From Craspedostauros australis (lineage: Eukaryota; Bacillariophyta; Bacillariophyceae; Mastogloiales; Achnanthaceae): a stretch of 64,000 bases of DNA. Position numbers and translations under genes: made by a program. How positions within the stretch are numbered: position 1 is the stretch's first letter; the number at the start of each line of letters is the position of its first letter. The notes beneath the pieces were generated by a model. The model worked only from the letters and a program-made list of their open reading frames with translations. It searched no databases and was not told where the DNA came from. The DNA is taken from contig JAMXDE010000006.1 of assembly GCA_026770025.1 (NCBI GenBank), forward strand, positions 372,001-436,000, written 5' to 3'. Shown here one piece after another: positions 10,885 to 21,899 of this stretch.

Positions 10885-12171
10885 ATGACAGATTCTTCTG
10901 CCGCCTTCATTGGAACGTCGCTCGTGGAGGCGTTGGGAGTGTTGCCTCACCATGCATCCGATTCACCTGACGCCCAACGCTCTGCATCGCATGGGTCCAT
11001 TCCATCCGCAGCAAATGGCACAAACGCGCAGGCAGCAGACCTCGCGGACCGCCGTTCCCGACATGCACGTGCCCCATGCATGCTGTTCCCCAAAGGCGTT
11101 CACTCGGTGAAGCAACCTTCCCGTGTACTTCTGCGTGGTCCCAAGTCCGCCGGCAAGACCAGCATCGCGATGGATTTGGCGTATGCGGTGGCATCGAATG
11201 CTCCCTGCCGCTGCGGACGATCCAAGCATGTTTGCGAATGCATTGCCGTGGTATTCTTCTGCCCCTTGCCAGTCTCGCACAATCAACAGCAGCAACAGTC
11301 TCAACAATTTCAGGATTATGAGCATGGTCATTCGCCAACGACAGCGGCGCAATCCGCCAAATTCCCAATGCGCTGTTTCCAAATCCAAGACGACGACCCC
11401 ATGCAGCCGCAGTCGCGGCAGAACACTTGGAGTGCCAATATCCTGCGGCGCATTGAAATCCGGCACGTCTCATCCTTCAAGGACATTGCCAAGTACCTGC
11501 TCACCGTCCAAAGCCTGCCAAGCAACGCGCAGCCAAGCCACGGCTTCGTCATCGATGATCTCGACAAGTTCGTGTGGCAGAACACGATGGATGACTCCCT
11601 TGCCCAAACGAGGGCGTTGCAACTGTGTAAGTGTTCGATCGGAGAAGAGCGGATTCTGTATTGGTACAGCATGGAGTTGCACTCGAGTACTCTGCTCTAT
11701 GGAAGTCGACATGATGTGACAGTGATGTCTAGTCCTTTCACTCCATGTTTGATCTCGTTGACGAAGCATCTCACATGCATCCCATACCTTTCTTTCTGTC
11801 CCTTATCACTTTCATACGCATACGCATACATATGGATTTGCATCTGCACAAACGCAACAACGCCGAGAACAGTCGCGCTCATGGTGAATGCAGCCAACAG
11901 TCTCAGCGTCGTTCATCATACATGCCCATTCGTCTTGGCAACTACGCAGCACAGCATCTCCGCGCCGCTGATGAACATGTTCGTGACAATATCGACATCG
12001 AAATGGCCGCTGCGATTGAGCAGGCGATTGCACAACGAGGACACCATACAGGCGCATTGGAAGCTGGTAGTGACGGAAATGATGGAGGATATGCAGGTGG
12101 AGCACAAGAACGTCACCTACTGTCAGACGAGCAGAGATCGCACCACCTGTGTGCGTTGGATGGAGGGTTGA
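10885..12171 (+). CDS. SWSAP1-like RecA-fold ATPase, 2 exons
   Basis: Exons 10885-11626 and 11873-12171 (donor GTAAGT, acceptor CAG), about 346 residues. Seen: Walker A GPKSAGKTS at residues 85-93; a Walker B-like strand GFVIDDLDKF near 220-230; then the helix ALMVNAANSLSVVHHTC followed by strand PFVLATTQ. The order P-loop, IRHVSSFKDIAKYLL, LDKF, LATTQ matches SWSAP1, the RAD51-paralogue-like ATPase partner of the SWIM-domain protein SWS1 in homologous recombination (family knowledge). Between the first helix and second strand is a cysteine cluster (CRCGRSKHVCEC) that may bind metal. The intron is 246 bases, a multiple of three without an in-frame stop, so retained transcripts would stay open. 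Identity is by pattern only. Confidence 0.65.
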   Translation: MTDSSAAFIGTSLVEALGVLPHHASDSPDAQRSASHGSIPSAANGTNAQAADLADRRSRHARAPCMLFPKGVHSVKQPSRVLLRGPKSAGKTSIAMDLAYAVASNAPCRCGRSKHVCECIAVVFFCPLPVSHNQQQQQSQQFQDYEHGHSPTTAAQSAKFPMRCFQIQDDDPMQPQSRQNTWSANILRRIEIRHVSSFKDIAKYLLTVQSLPSNAQPSHGFVIDDLDKFVWQNTMDDSLAQTRALQLCKCSIGEERILYWYSMELHSSTLLYGSRHDVTVMSSPFTPCLISLTKHLTCIPYLSFCPLSLSYAYAYIWICICTNATTPRTVALMVNAANSLSVVHHTCPFVLATTQHSISAPLMNMFVTISTSKWPLRLSRRLHNEDTIQAHWKLVVTEMMEDMQVEHKNVTYCQTSRDRTTCVRWMEG

Positions 12172-14691
12172 TAGCCACCGAAGCAATGACGGTAGTAATG
12201 GCGGCTATGTCGATGGTCGTGGCGTAATGATTAAAAATCAATTCTATTCTACACACACAAGGAGAGACAAGTATTTTTTGTTTTTTTTCTGTGGCAACAG
12301 ATGCGAACCGCTCTCTGTGATGAACGAGCACTCCGAGTTCACGAATGCGTCAGTTCTGCGGATGCGGAATTCGGGTGTCCACGCGCGGCAGATGTCAAGG
12401 TTGAACGAAGGAAGAGGAATCGTTCGCATCCCATGGATTCCTTGCGAACGAACACGAAGCGAACGCTCTTCCTGACTTTTCATTGTATCATGACATTCGG
12501 AATGAGTGATGAATCAGCGGTCTCTAGCTTCGATGGAAGATAGATAGCATTGCTCTGCTCCTTGGTGTGCGTCTTGGCGATACTCGTTGTGGAGAGCAAA
12601 GCGTGCACTCAGTGTATCCACTCGTACGCATTGTAGAGAGTCACAGTCAGCCCATTGGTTCTGAAAGGGTTCGTTCAGCAGGAATCTCAAGCAAGTGCAA
12701 GCATAGCAGGTGTGCTGGCATTCTGTTGCATCGTGTTCAGAGACCAAATGCTCAACCAATGCACTAGATACCCTTCGTCTACGAAAGTTGTAATTGGTGG
12801 CCATACAAGATCTGATATGTTGCTTCTCTCTCTCTCTCTCTCTCTACGTATCCACCACCGCTATCAACAATAGTTCTACATTGCTTGTGGCAGTTGCGAT
12901 GATGACATCTTCCAGATTTCGTGTTTTGTGGATCTTCGTCCGAGTCGGGCAGAATCTCATCCCACATTTTCTACGTGACATCAGCGTTGAAGCTGTACCG
13001 GATGTCACGTGTGAAACGAAGGGGAGGAGGCGATGTCAGAAAAACGCTGAAAGATGCCGTCAATCGCAAACCTGTCACGAACAAAATGATAAAACTGCGT
13101 ACACGAAGACGCGCGAGAAAGGGTGAGATCCAGTCGTCATTCAACATCGTGCCTACACGAGTACGAGTATTCGTATGGCACACCTCTCCCTCTCTCTGTG
13201 TGTGTGTGTGGTGCTCATCTGCCACATGCAGGTTTGCGCGATGATGTCCCCAGCGTTTTGTGTTTCGGTTTGTTCTCTTCCACCACATTCTTCCTTTCGA
13301 AGAAGAATCCCACGAGAGACAGGAACCAAACAAGGCAAACGAATCGCCATCACGTGCGCGCGCCTCCGTGATTGATGATGAGATGACATGGGAGATGAGA
13401 AGAGACGGAAGGCAGTGAGACACATGGTGAGACAGACACACAGAGGGGCTGAGTGGCGGTAACGACGACAACTGCAACAACAACGAGAACAACAACGACC
13501 ACCATTCTCACTGCATGTTCTCAGCATCACCATCAACCACAAAAACGTGAGGCAGACAACCACACACACAATCACGCGCAATCGGACTCATCACACCTCC
13601 CTTTCATCACAAAATACAGAGAGGAACCTCACAACAAACTCAACTCAGAACAACCCATCACGGCACAGCATCCAAGCGCGGCACCATTCGCGTACGAGTA
13701 CATCCCAAAGATCGTCCCAGTGGTAAGATCATGCAGATCATCATCGTGCTCGCCAGTATTCTATGATGTAATTCGTTGCAGCGATGATGACAACAGCCTA
13801 GCAGTAAGAGGGATGGCGATGGGCCTGTTTGGAACAGCAGTTGGATCCGCACTCTGTGCCCCCACCACCTGGCCGAGAGGAATCAACCAGCAACTAAACA
13901 AAGCGAAACGCATCCCAGATCAATCTTTGCATCCAGCCACATCCCGCTGGTGTTCGGAGCAGCAGTTCAAGGCGATACTCGTGCGAGCATGAAATGTGGA
14001 TTCTCTTCGTTTCGCAAAGGAGACGAGGAAGCATCGCGACATCGCCAGGTGGAAGTGAGGGAGAGGTGACAGCTGCAGCTCTTCTTGTCCATGCTCTCTC
14101 TCTCTCTCTTCTTCCGAATTCCTCCTCACCTATCTTTCTCATCATCTTCATTCTCCATCAAACTCCATCATACTCGTGCCCTGCACTTCCATCATTCTCA
14201 AACGCTGACCCAACGTCCATTCCGCGCGCGCCTCTATGTTCTGTCGTGCTCTTGATCATTTGCCCATGCAGCACAAACACGACAGCGTTCGAGAACGTCC
14301 ACGATACCAATAAGAACCCACACAGCGACACTGTCGGTTCTGGTTCACCATCCTTCCGCATTCATTGATTTGGACGTGAAGCCGCTCCCACCGCCCACAA
14401 CACCCCCTTGACAGCCCTGACTGATCCGTCGTCGCTGTGCAAACCCACTCGATTCGCAAGCAACTGCGTCAAGGACCACAGCGGTAGCAACAACGACAGA
14501 ACTGCTCTCGCTCTCTCTTGGGAGAAGCAGCAACCAACCAGTAACCACCACCAGAAAATCCCAGTGGCAGAATCGTCGGATCCGAACCAACTGCTTTCTT
14601 TCGCAAAAAAGATTTCGGAACGAGGCGGGAATACCCTTGTGCCTCTTTCGACAACACCACGACCACAGTACGAGTCCACGAAGGCGATCCG
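12172..14691. other. Spacer between SWSAP1-like and Yippee genes
   Basis: About 2.5 kb on the 3' side of one plus-strand gene and the 5' side of the next. Contains (TC)n and CT/GT microsatellites, octamers at 13162-13169 and 13693-13700, and CA/AAC-rich leader-like sequence from about 13450 on. Open frames here are short or low in complexity, and no domain was recognised. Confidence 0.5.
12825..12845. repeat. (TC)n microsatellite
   Basis: About ten uninterrupted TC units in spacer. Confidence 0.9.
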
Positions 14692-16007
14692 ATGGACGAC
14701 GTCTCCACGAGGTATAGCATGAGCTCAGTTGCCGTGGCTCCGCGCAAGACCCGGGCCGTTGCCCACCCCGTGGGAGTGCATCGAACCTTGGATTCCTCCC
14801 AGATCAAGGGAAGGGCTCTGCGCAGCCAGTCCTTGTCCGGCAACGATGTGTCCACTGCTGTCCTGGCTTCGAAGCTAAATCATGGCGATTCCGCATGGCT
14901 ATCATCGCCGACCCGCTTGCGAGCGCATCTGCCGCCCGCAACCGTATCCAAGGCTCCGTCTCCAGCACCAGAGAACCTGCCTTCCTCGTCCGTCCTACCA
15001 CGTACCAGCAGGCCCACCACTGCGAAGGCAAGCACCAAGTCTAGAAGATCGAGGTCGCATTCGGGAGGAGAGCTCCTGGCGCAACGTCGCAAGTTGCTGG
15101 CGCACAACGAGTTCAAGAAGCAATGGGCCAGCGATCTCTCCGTCCTCCAGGCCAAGGCGCAGACGATGTCAGCTCTCAAGGAGAATGACGGCATGGTCTA
15201 CCTAGAAGGTCCGAATGTCTACTCGTGCGCCCACTGCCGCACACATTTCACCAGCCATGATGAGATCATCTCAAAAAGCTTCCATGGTCGACACGGTAAG
15301 TTCGGCGCATCGCTCTCTCTCTCTCTCTCTCTCTCTGGCTATCTTCTTTCTGCCAGGCACCAGGAAGACCTGATGAAATCCTCGACCAGAGACAAGCCTG
15401 TTGCCACCCTCGCATCTCAAGTGCAGCAGCAGGCTCTGGTAACTGACGAGGCGCTTCGTGAACCTTGCCTCACATTGCATCGTCTTCCTCCTCTCTGTTC
15501 CTCTCGGTTTCTTCACCTCACAATGAAATTCGTATGATACACTGCTGCCACTATGGCACTGCATTCGCAATCGATTTGAATCTTTCATCAACGTGATATC
15601 TACCGTCACCCGCCACCGTCGTCCTCATCTCCCCTCCTCCAGGGCGAGCATTCTTATTCGAATCTTGCGTCAACGTGGACATTGGCGAGCCTGAGAACCG
15701 CACCCTGATCACCGGTCTCCATAGCGTCTGCGATATCAATTGCTCGCGATGTAAACAGCTGGTTGGCTGGACGTACGCGAAGGCGTACGCGGCGAGCCAG
15801 AAGTACAAGGAAGGGAAGTTCATTATCGAGAAGATCAACTTGCACGTCGAGGGGAATCGGCAGTACAAGGTGGCAGCTCCGGCAGGTGCCTGGTCGCAGG
15901 TGCACTGGACGCAACAGCAACAACGCCAACGCCCACAACAACAGCCTTTCGCAGGCCACAGTTCTGGCTTCCGTTCAAGTTGGTTGCGAGACACTGAAGG
16001 CTTCTAA
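14692..16007 (+). CDS. Yippee-like zinc-binding protein with long N-terminal extension, 2 exons
   Basis: Exons 14692-15295 and 15643-16007 (donor GTAAGT, acceptor CAG), about 322 residues. The Yippee domain spans about residues 170-275: first zinc pair CAHC at 179-182, the signature SFHGRHGRAFLFES across the splice junction, TGLHSVCDI, second pair CSRC, then GWTYAKAYAASQKYKEGKF. Typical Yippee proteins are about 120 residues; this one has ~170 extra Ser/Arg/Pro-rich residues in front and a Gln-rich tail (QQQQRQRPQQQ). Yippee proteins are conserved nuclear or cytoplasmic zinc proteins tied to cell cycle and ubiquitin adaptor roles (family knowledge). The start is the first ATG of the frame; a later one is possible because the extension is unstructured. 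Confidence 0.85.
15312..15337. repeat. (CT)n microsatellite inside the Yippee intron
   Basis: Run of CT units 16 bases after the splice donor. Confidence 0.9.
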
Positions 16008-17173
16008 AGAGAGAAGATGAGAGATTCGGAGCTCGATGAAGGATCTCTCCTGCCCTGCTTGTCGTGGGATGGAATGGATTAGAGTACCCTCACGCAGCGC
16101 AGCCGTCGCTACGATCAGATCAAGGTCGACAGCGACGCGAAGGATGGTATCGACGCGAAAGTATGATCTTTGGAGCAGCCCTCTGCTCAACTCCGATTTC
16201 GCCCCATGTTCCGTCGGTGGTAACGTCTACGCCTTGTCGAAAAGGCCCACGATGGTGACACGATCCGGCCACTCACTCGAAAACAGAGCGAAGTCCCATC
16301 CGCATGCAAGGCTTCCAAGATCCTCCGACCTCGATCGCCCGACCGTCAGCTGCGACTCTCTACCATACGCGCACCTTCTATTCTAAGACAAGCATTGTGG
16401 AGGGGTCATCCGTACGTGGAAGTGCTCCCCCAAGCAACACTCCCCTGTCAATGAAAGCTCGTCCTCACACAGGGGCGGCTTAATGCAACAGCAAACCTCG
16501 TCCGTCCCCCCAAGTGCGTCAAGTGCGCAGACTTAGTATCGACGACGACGACAAGTGCAGATAATTATGATGATAATGATAACGATGTAAATTTATGAAG
16601 TATGGACGTATTCCACTCGACCGGTAGGAAAGAGAGAGTCGGGTAGAGCAGAGCAAAGCCGAGTATTGGTTTCCCACCCGAGCGCAATGATTACTACCAA
16701 TGCCATGCGTGTGCGTTGAGTCGAGTGAACTAGTGTGATATGAACTATACTGGGTGGCACGTATGCTCTGCTTAAGCTGCTTGAGAGCGATACTGTTGTC
16801 TGCGCTCAGTCCATGTCGTGGTGTGTGATAGATGCGTGCAAATAAAGATGTAAAATGTAATATGCTGCAGCATAGTTGGACTGACATTGAATACTACATA
16901 CATATGAAGATGCCAGACCGTACCACATCACGTGATGCGATGGATGAATGGGTGATGACAGGGTGAGCTACGCGACGGCAGACACCTGATAGTCATTGAT
17001 AGGACGAGGATGAATGACAACGGCCGCCCTTCGACGTTCGGGGGATGGAGATTTGCCACGAACACCATCACGGTGTCGGGGTTAGCAAAACCATCGTCGT
17101 CGTCGTCGTCGTCGCCGTCGTCGCTGTCGTTGCTGTCGTCGTTGTCGCTGTGGACATGCCGATCGTCTCGATT
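16008..17173. other. Convergent spacer, Yippee / acidic orphan
   Basis: About 1.2 kb between two gene 3' ends. The only structure seen is a CGT/CGC trinucleotide run at the right end, next to the orphan stop codon. Open frames are short and unsupported. Confidence 0.55.
17092..17150. repeat. Imperfect (CGT)n trinucleotide repeat
   Basis: Seven near-perfect CGT units grading into CGT/TGT/CGC variants, downstream of the acidic orphan's stop. Confidence 0.85.
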
Positions 17174-17824
17174 CTACGACTGCATATGAAATCGATCTCC
17201 AGGTCTGTTCTCCTTGTACTCCACTTCGATGGACGATGACGACCCCGAGGTCGAGATCGCCAAGGATCGCTGGCTCAAGCCACGTGCAATCCCGTATGGC
17301 CATTGCAGCTCTTCCTTCTGCGATGCCATGGCCGCCCTCATGAGGGCCAGGCGCTCCATCTCCTGCAGGGTGTTGTCGGACAGCGCCGACACATCGTCGG
17401 GCAGCGCGTCGAACTCCAACGTGGCGGCGTCCTCCATGCGTCGCCGCCTTGGATTGCGCGGTATGTGCAGTCCGGCGCGGTTGCGCGGTGGGTGGTTGGC
17501 TCCCTTGTTGGTGCTACTGCCGCAGGTGGTGGAATGGCCCTCCATGATGTAGCTGGCGATGTCCACGACGCCGCCGCAGGAAGTGACGGTCTGCTGGATG
17601 TAGTTGAGGAAGCTGTTGGACTGGTCGCCTGCATGGCGATGTTTCCGACTGTTGCTGTTCTTGCTCTTGTTCTTGTTGCGATCTTCGTCGCCTTGGTCAT
17701 AATCGTGATCGAGGATGTAGTCATCCTCCTCCTCTTCGTCGTATATCGTGACATCGTCCATCCTGTCGATCATGGATTCCAGCCTCCTGTGAGGGCGTGG
17801 TTGACGGGCGGATTGGGACTGCAT
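17174..17824 (-). CDS. Orphan acidic/basic low-complexity protein, 216 aa
   Basis: Single-exon frame with an ATG start, not recognised. Seen: an Arg-rich start, an acidic block (YDEEEEDDYILDHDYDQGDE) followed by a basic Lys/Asn/Ser stretch, a possible folded helix (SNSFLNYIQQTVTSC), an Arg cluster (NPRRRRMEDA), a helix-rich segment LQEMERLALMRAAMASQKE and a Ser-rich tail. The acidic and basic blocks would suit a nuclear or nucleic-acid-associated protein, but that is inference. It is head-to-head with the membrane protein at 19860, about 2 kb away. The frame could be an exon of a larger gene. Confidence 0.5.
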   Translation of the reverse strand: MQSQSARQPRPHRRLESMIDRMDDVTIYDEEEEDDYILDHDYDQGDEDRNKNKSKNSNSRKHRHAGDQSNSFLNYIQQTVTSCGGVVDIASYIMEGHSTTCGSSTNKGANHPPRNRAGLHIPRNPRRRRMEDAATLEFDALPDDVSALSDNTLQEMERLALMRAAMASQKEELQWPYGIARGLSQRSLAISTSGSSSSIEVEYKENRPGDRFHMQS

Positions 17825-18292
17825 GTTGTCGGTGGTCTGTTACCTTGCTATCTGCTATCTGTTGACTGCTATCTATAGGCTGTAGTCAGTTGTCTGCAGT
17901 CAGTTGTCTGGTGATGACTGTGATGGAAGTAGGATGCTCGATCCAAAGCCAAGCTCTTTGAAATGTGAGACCTTGTGATGAGCAGCTTCGTCAAGCTGAG
18001 GTTTTCACGCTCAACAATGCGATACTATGCACAATGCGATGTGCACAATACGATATGCACAATGGCAATGCTGGAGCTGCAACTTATAATAGGATGCTTC
18101 CAATGGATATGATTTCAAATCAACCCAAGGACTGAGGAATTCTCCTGAAGATGGTCAACGGCACAGCAGGTTGCTGTCTCCGCTTGTCTTGTGTTGTGTT
18201 GGGGTTGTCTGGATGGCCGCGCTTCCCTGCTTACTGTCTACGAGTGTGGTCCGTAAGAATGAATGCCGCCAATGAGGTTGCTGTTGTCTCTG

Positions 18293-18317
18293 TCTTTGTC
18301 TTTGTCTTTGTCTTCGT
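18293..18317. repeat. (GTCTTT)n hexanucleotide repeat
   Basis: Four units of tctttg in tandem, spacer DNA. Confidence 0.8.
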
Positions 18318-19445
18318 GTCGATGCTCACTCTTTGTGCTCTTTGTGATGTCCACTCTTTGCTTTCATCGATGCCTTCGCCGCCTCTACTCGTATCTTTGT
18401 CTCTCTTTGTTGCTATATTTCGCACGGCGTCTCACACTATGTGCGTCTTCGGATTATTCGCAAATGTGGCAGCCTCCGATAGTCGAGATTGTTGGGGAAT
18501 GTTGTTGTTACAGCAGCTAATCGCAGAGAATCGCACAAGTGTGTGTCGCATTGCGCCGCTTCTTACCATTGCCTCGTGCCGAATTCCTCCACAATTTCCT
18601 CGTCACGCAAGGGGCTTTTGTTCGCACCGTTCAACACGACACATCTTCGCTCATTTGTTTCGTTGGGTCGTCCCCACATTCGGGCGCGCACAGGCACATG
18701 TGAGAGGCATCCATCGCCGCACGAATGCCCATACTCTTGGATGTCGTGGCGCCATGGCACTTGTCTCAGAATCGTCGTTGGTGGACATCACACATCCGTC
18801 AACTCGAATGATCACGTCTGCCCTTTCTGCCCAAAAATCAATGCTCCCAATTTTTCGTTGTCTCTGTACGTCTAAGAAATTAGGAGGTAGTCGTTGGCAT
18901 GGCTTGAAAACGTCCATTCATGGGTTTCGAGTCTTGATGTCACACGACTGTGACAAAAAATTGTCAAAAGTAGGTAAACAAGCGTTGCAGATATGATTAC
19001 ATGCGGCGAGGAAACATGGCGTGACGTGCGTTTGACTCAGCATTTCCATGTGACAGTTGACGACCTGCCGATGCTCATCTTTTCCGTGTTCTGGATCCGA
19101 GGTGAGTCGAAACTGCGACACACCTCGGTTTGAATTCTCGCACATATTTTTGGTGACGAATGCTTCGATGTTCCCACTTCGCAAGACCCTGTCACAAACA
19201 TCCACCAACATCATTGCATGATTTGCATCATCCACAACAAAACACCAACGCATCACTGCAAATCACCTCGAGCAGCACTTCGCCAAAAACGTCTATTACC
19301 ATTGTTCGCAAGAGCCAAGGAGCACTAAGATGGCTGATGATCTGCGGGTTGCGTTTCGCCCCAATCGACTGAAATCGCCCACAGCACAGCAGCATCACAA
19401 GAATCATCCATCTTCGTTCCGCACAACCCAAGTGTCCATCGCCAG

Positions 19446-19510
19446 CAGCAGCAGCAGCAACAACATCAACAACATCAACAACAGCAACGACAGCAACGAC
19501 AGCAGCAGTA
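19446..19510. repeat. AGC/AAC trinucleotide-rich tract
   Basis: Imperfect CAG, CAA and ACG units in the presumed 5' leader of the membrane protein. Confidence 0.7.
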
Positions 19511-19859
19511 ACACCGACATCAAACCTCACCCCCACATTTGTCTTCTCTCTTGCCATCATCGCCATCGGCAAATAGCGCCGTCTTGCAGAATAGCATAGC
19601 CGTTGGCTCCAGAATCGACAACAACACCATTGTCATCAGGATCATAGGAACCTGCAACTACATACAGTTGCCAACGCATCAGCAACGGTCAAGACCAGCC
19701 AACCTGAACGTCTAATCGCACTTTCAACTTCGATCCGGAACAACACCTCCAACTTCGACCTCGGCGTCAATCGCAGGTGTTGGTGTCGACTCGAACAGGA
19801 CTTGCTTGAGCAGCGCTCTGACAAGAGGCAACCGTACATACTACGCAACAGTGGCAGCA

Positions 19860-21586
19860 ATGTTGCTGACAATGATGCGACCAGTACAGCATCGATGGTG
19901 TCGAAAATCGCAGATGCTCTGCTCCATGCTATCATGGTTGCTCCTGCTCTTGATGACGACAACGTTCGCGTCGGCAACGTCCGATGCCAAGTTTGCAACC
20001 GTCGATGTCACCATGCAGCTTCTCTCGGTCTCCATCCCAATGGATCAGGACATCTTGCAACGATTCACGCTCGCTTCGCAGCTCTTCTTCGAAAGCCGTG
20101 TGGATTTCTACCCCGTCTCCGTCCTTGAGTTGCAAACCTCCGTGCTGTCGCAGGAACTTCTCGTCGACACCGACGGTGCCACGGAACACCCACTCGTCGT
20201 CGATCTGCAGGTCATGATCGAGTACGCCATCGCAGCAGAGGCCGAAGACGATTTCACACAAGATGGCATTCAGCGCAGGGTTAACGATGTCCTCGTCAAC
20301 GAAAAATCGGAACTGGTCTCGTTGCTGCACCTCATGGAATCTTCGTCGCCCGACGGGTACTTTGCCACGGTCCAGACCGTCGCGGTGGAGGAATCCACCT
20401 TCAGCGAGGAATCGCAAAACAGCAGCAGCAACAGCGATGGCGACTTCTTTGGTGCCAAGACGGCCATCATCATCATTGCCGTGGTCACGCTTGGGCTCTG
20501 CCTCTCTTTCGCGACCGTCCTTTCGTTGTTGATCAGCTCGTGTTGCAAGAAGTACGTTTTCCCAAATGCATGGCGACGGTTGCCGTCCGAGTTTGCACGC
20601 GTGCGCAACGATTGCAAGTTTACAGCAGATGCAGCGAATGCAGTGAGCACGTTGCACATCCCTGTTGTTCTCACCAGCTCCTTCCATTCCGCCATGCCTC
20701 ATCGTTTCTCCCATTCACTTCACTATCGTTACCATCGTCACCATTTTCACAATCATCACATCTCCCTCTTCTCGCTCTACTCTCCTTGCCCATCCACCAT
20801 CCTCGCACGCTCAGGGATGACAATAAACGACGAAGAGATCCAACAAAACGAAAGAAGAAAGAGAAAAAGACTACCAAGGTGAACAGCGGCACCAGCACCG
20901 ACAAGGCTGCTGCTCGACAGCACCAGATACAGCGCCAGATAGAACGTCAAAACTCCATGTCCGCATCCACGATGTACCACACGGACGTGGAAACGGTAGC
21001 ATCGAAGCACAATAAAAACCAAGCCGTCATCCAAAAACGGCTCGCGCTCACATTGCAACGACAGAGATCGCCATCGGCCAAACCGATGGTCGATTATGAT
21101 GACGACGATGGCGAATTGAACGAAAAGCCCAAGGGAGACACAAGCACATCCAGCGATTCCACCGAAAGTCCGCATGGACGCACATGTCGCTGCAAGGAAT
21201 GCTTGGTCATTGAACAGCGACGCCAGCAGCAGGAACAGTATGGACAGCGCAATGTCGATCCGCACCTGCCGTTCCGCCTGCCGACCTACATCACGCGATG
21301 TCCGCCGCGCAGTAGTGGAGACAGCGTGAGCACCATGACGATTCCAACAATGACCACGAAGAAGTCGATGGAAGCGGCATTCCGCAGAGCGAGGTCGAAG
21401 ATCATGTTGTCCTTGGCAAAGCCTGATGACGGCGACAATGAATCCGTTGCGTATCCGTGCGATCAGAGTTTGGCAAGCACGGCGCAGGACATGGAAGACT
21501 CGTTTCCAGTCGACGTGGGTGTATTCGATTCAGATGATTTTGGTAGCATTGCAGGTTCCTTGCCGGATGACGCATCATCCAAGTAG
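19860..21586 (+). CDS. Type I membrane protein of unknown function, 2 exons
   Basis: Exons 19860-20551 and 20815-21586 (donor GTACGT, acceptor CAG), about 487 residues. Seen: a signal peptide (core MLSWLLLLLMTTTFASA); a luminal or extracellular domain of about 160 residues with alternating strands and helices (FATVDVTMQLLSV, DILQRFTLASQLFFESR); one transmembrane helix near residues 205-226 (AIIIIAVVTLGLCLSFATVL) ending in CC; then a strongly basic stop-transfer segment (KKDDNKRRRDPTKRKKKEKK) created by the splice; and a polar cytosolic tail with CRCKECLV. The start chosen is the first ATG in frame and gives a good signal peptide. No family was recognised. The topology resembles a small adhesion or sensor protein, but that is inference. 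Confidence 0.75.
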
Positions 21587-21899
21587 ACTCTGACAGTGGG
21601 CATGGGGCAAATGGAAGGACACAATCGATCACTTGTTTGTAAATAGTGTACAATAGTCAAGTAGAACGGCGCAAGTACATGAAGTTGACATCGACTTCTC
21701 TACTCGTACCAGCGACGCTTGCATCATCATAGCACATTGTATCTTGCATATTCAACCTGTCCACGCGTGGTGCTCAATACGACCAATCGATGCTAGAGTA
21801 TTGGTTAAGGGTGGTGCGTATGGTGCCACAGCACAGGGCATTGAAGCACACCGTTTCATAGGAGCAATGGCTATGTACTTTGTGAAAAGTAGTGCATGT
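21587..21899. other. Convergent spacer, membrane orphan / hydrolase
   Basis: A 313-base spacer with one octamer, TACTCGTA at 21701-21708, 115 bases after the stop of the plus-strand gene. Nothing else seen. Confidence 0.6.

Larger units (their letters stand above)
17825..19859. other. Divergent spacer, acidic orphan / membrane orphan
   Basis: About 2 kb with no supported gene. Contains a (GTCTTT)n tract near 18293-18317, an octamer at 18386-18393 and AGC/AAC-rich sequence near 19446-19510 in the likely leader of the next gene. The 281-codon plus-strand frame at 18151 looks like translated low-complexity spacer. Confidence 0.5.

Noticed and set aside
12514-12804. 96-codon minus-strand frame starting ATGGCCACC
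   Set aside because: Has an ATG and ordinary composition but no recognisable motif, and its start is next to a TC microsatellite; not enough support.
12971-13495. 174-codon minus-strand open frame with a hydrophobic start
   Set aside because: The apparent signal peptide is translated pyrimidine-rich spacer and nothing beyond it is protein-like.
18151-18996. 281-codon plus-strand open frame
   Set aside because: Translates a GTCTTT repeat as VFVFVFV and otherwise has Cys/His/Arg-rich spacer composition.
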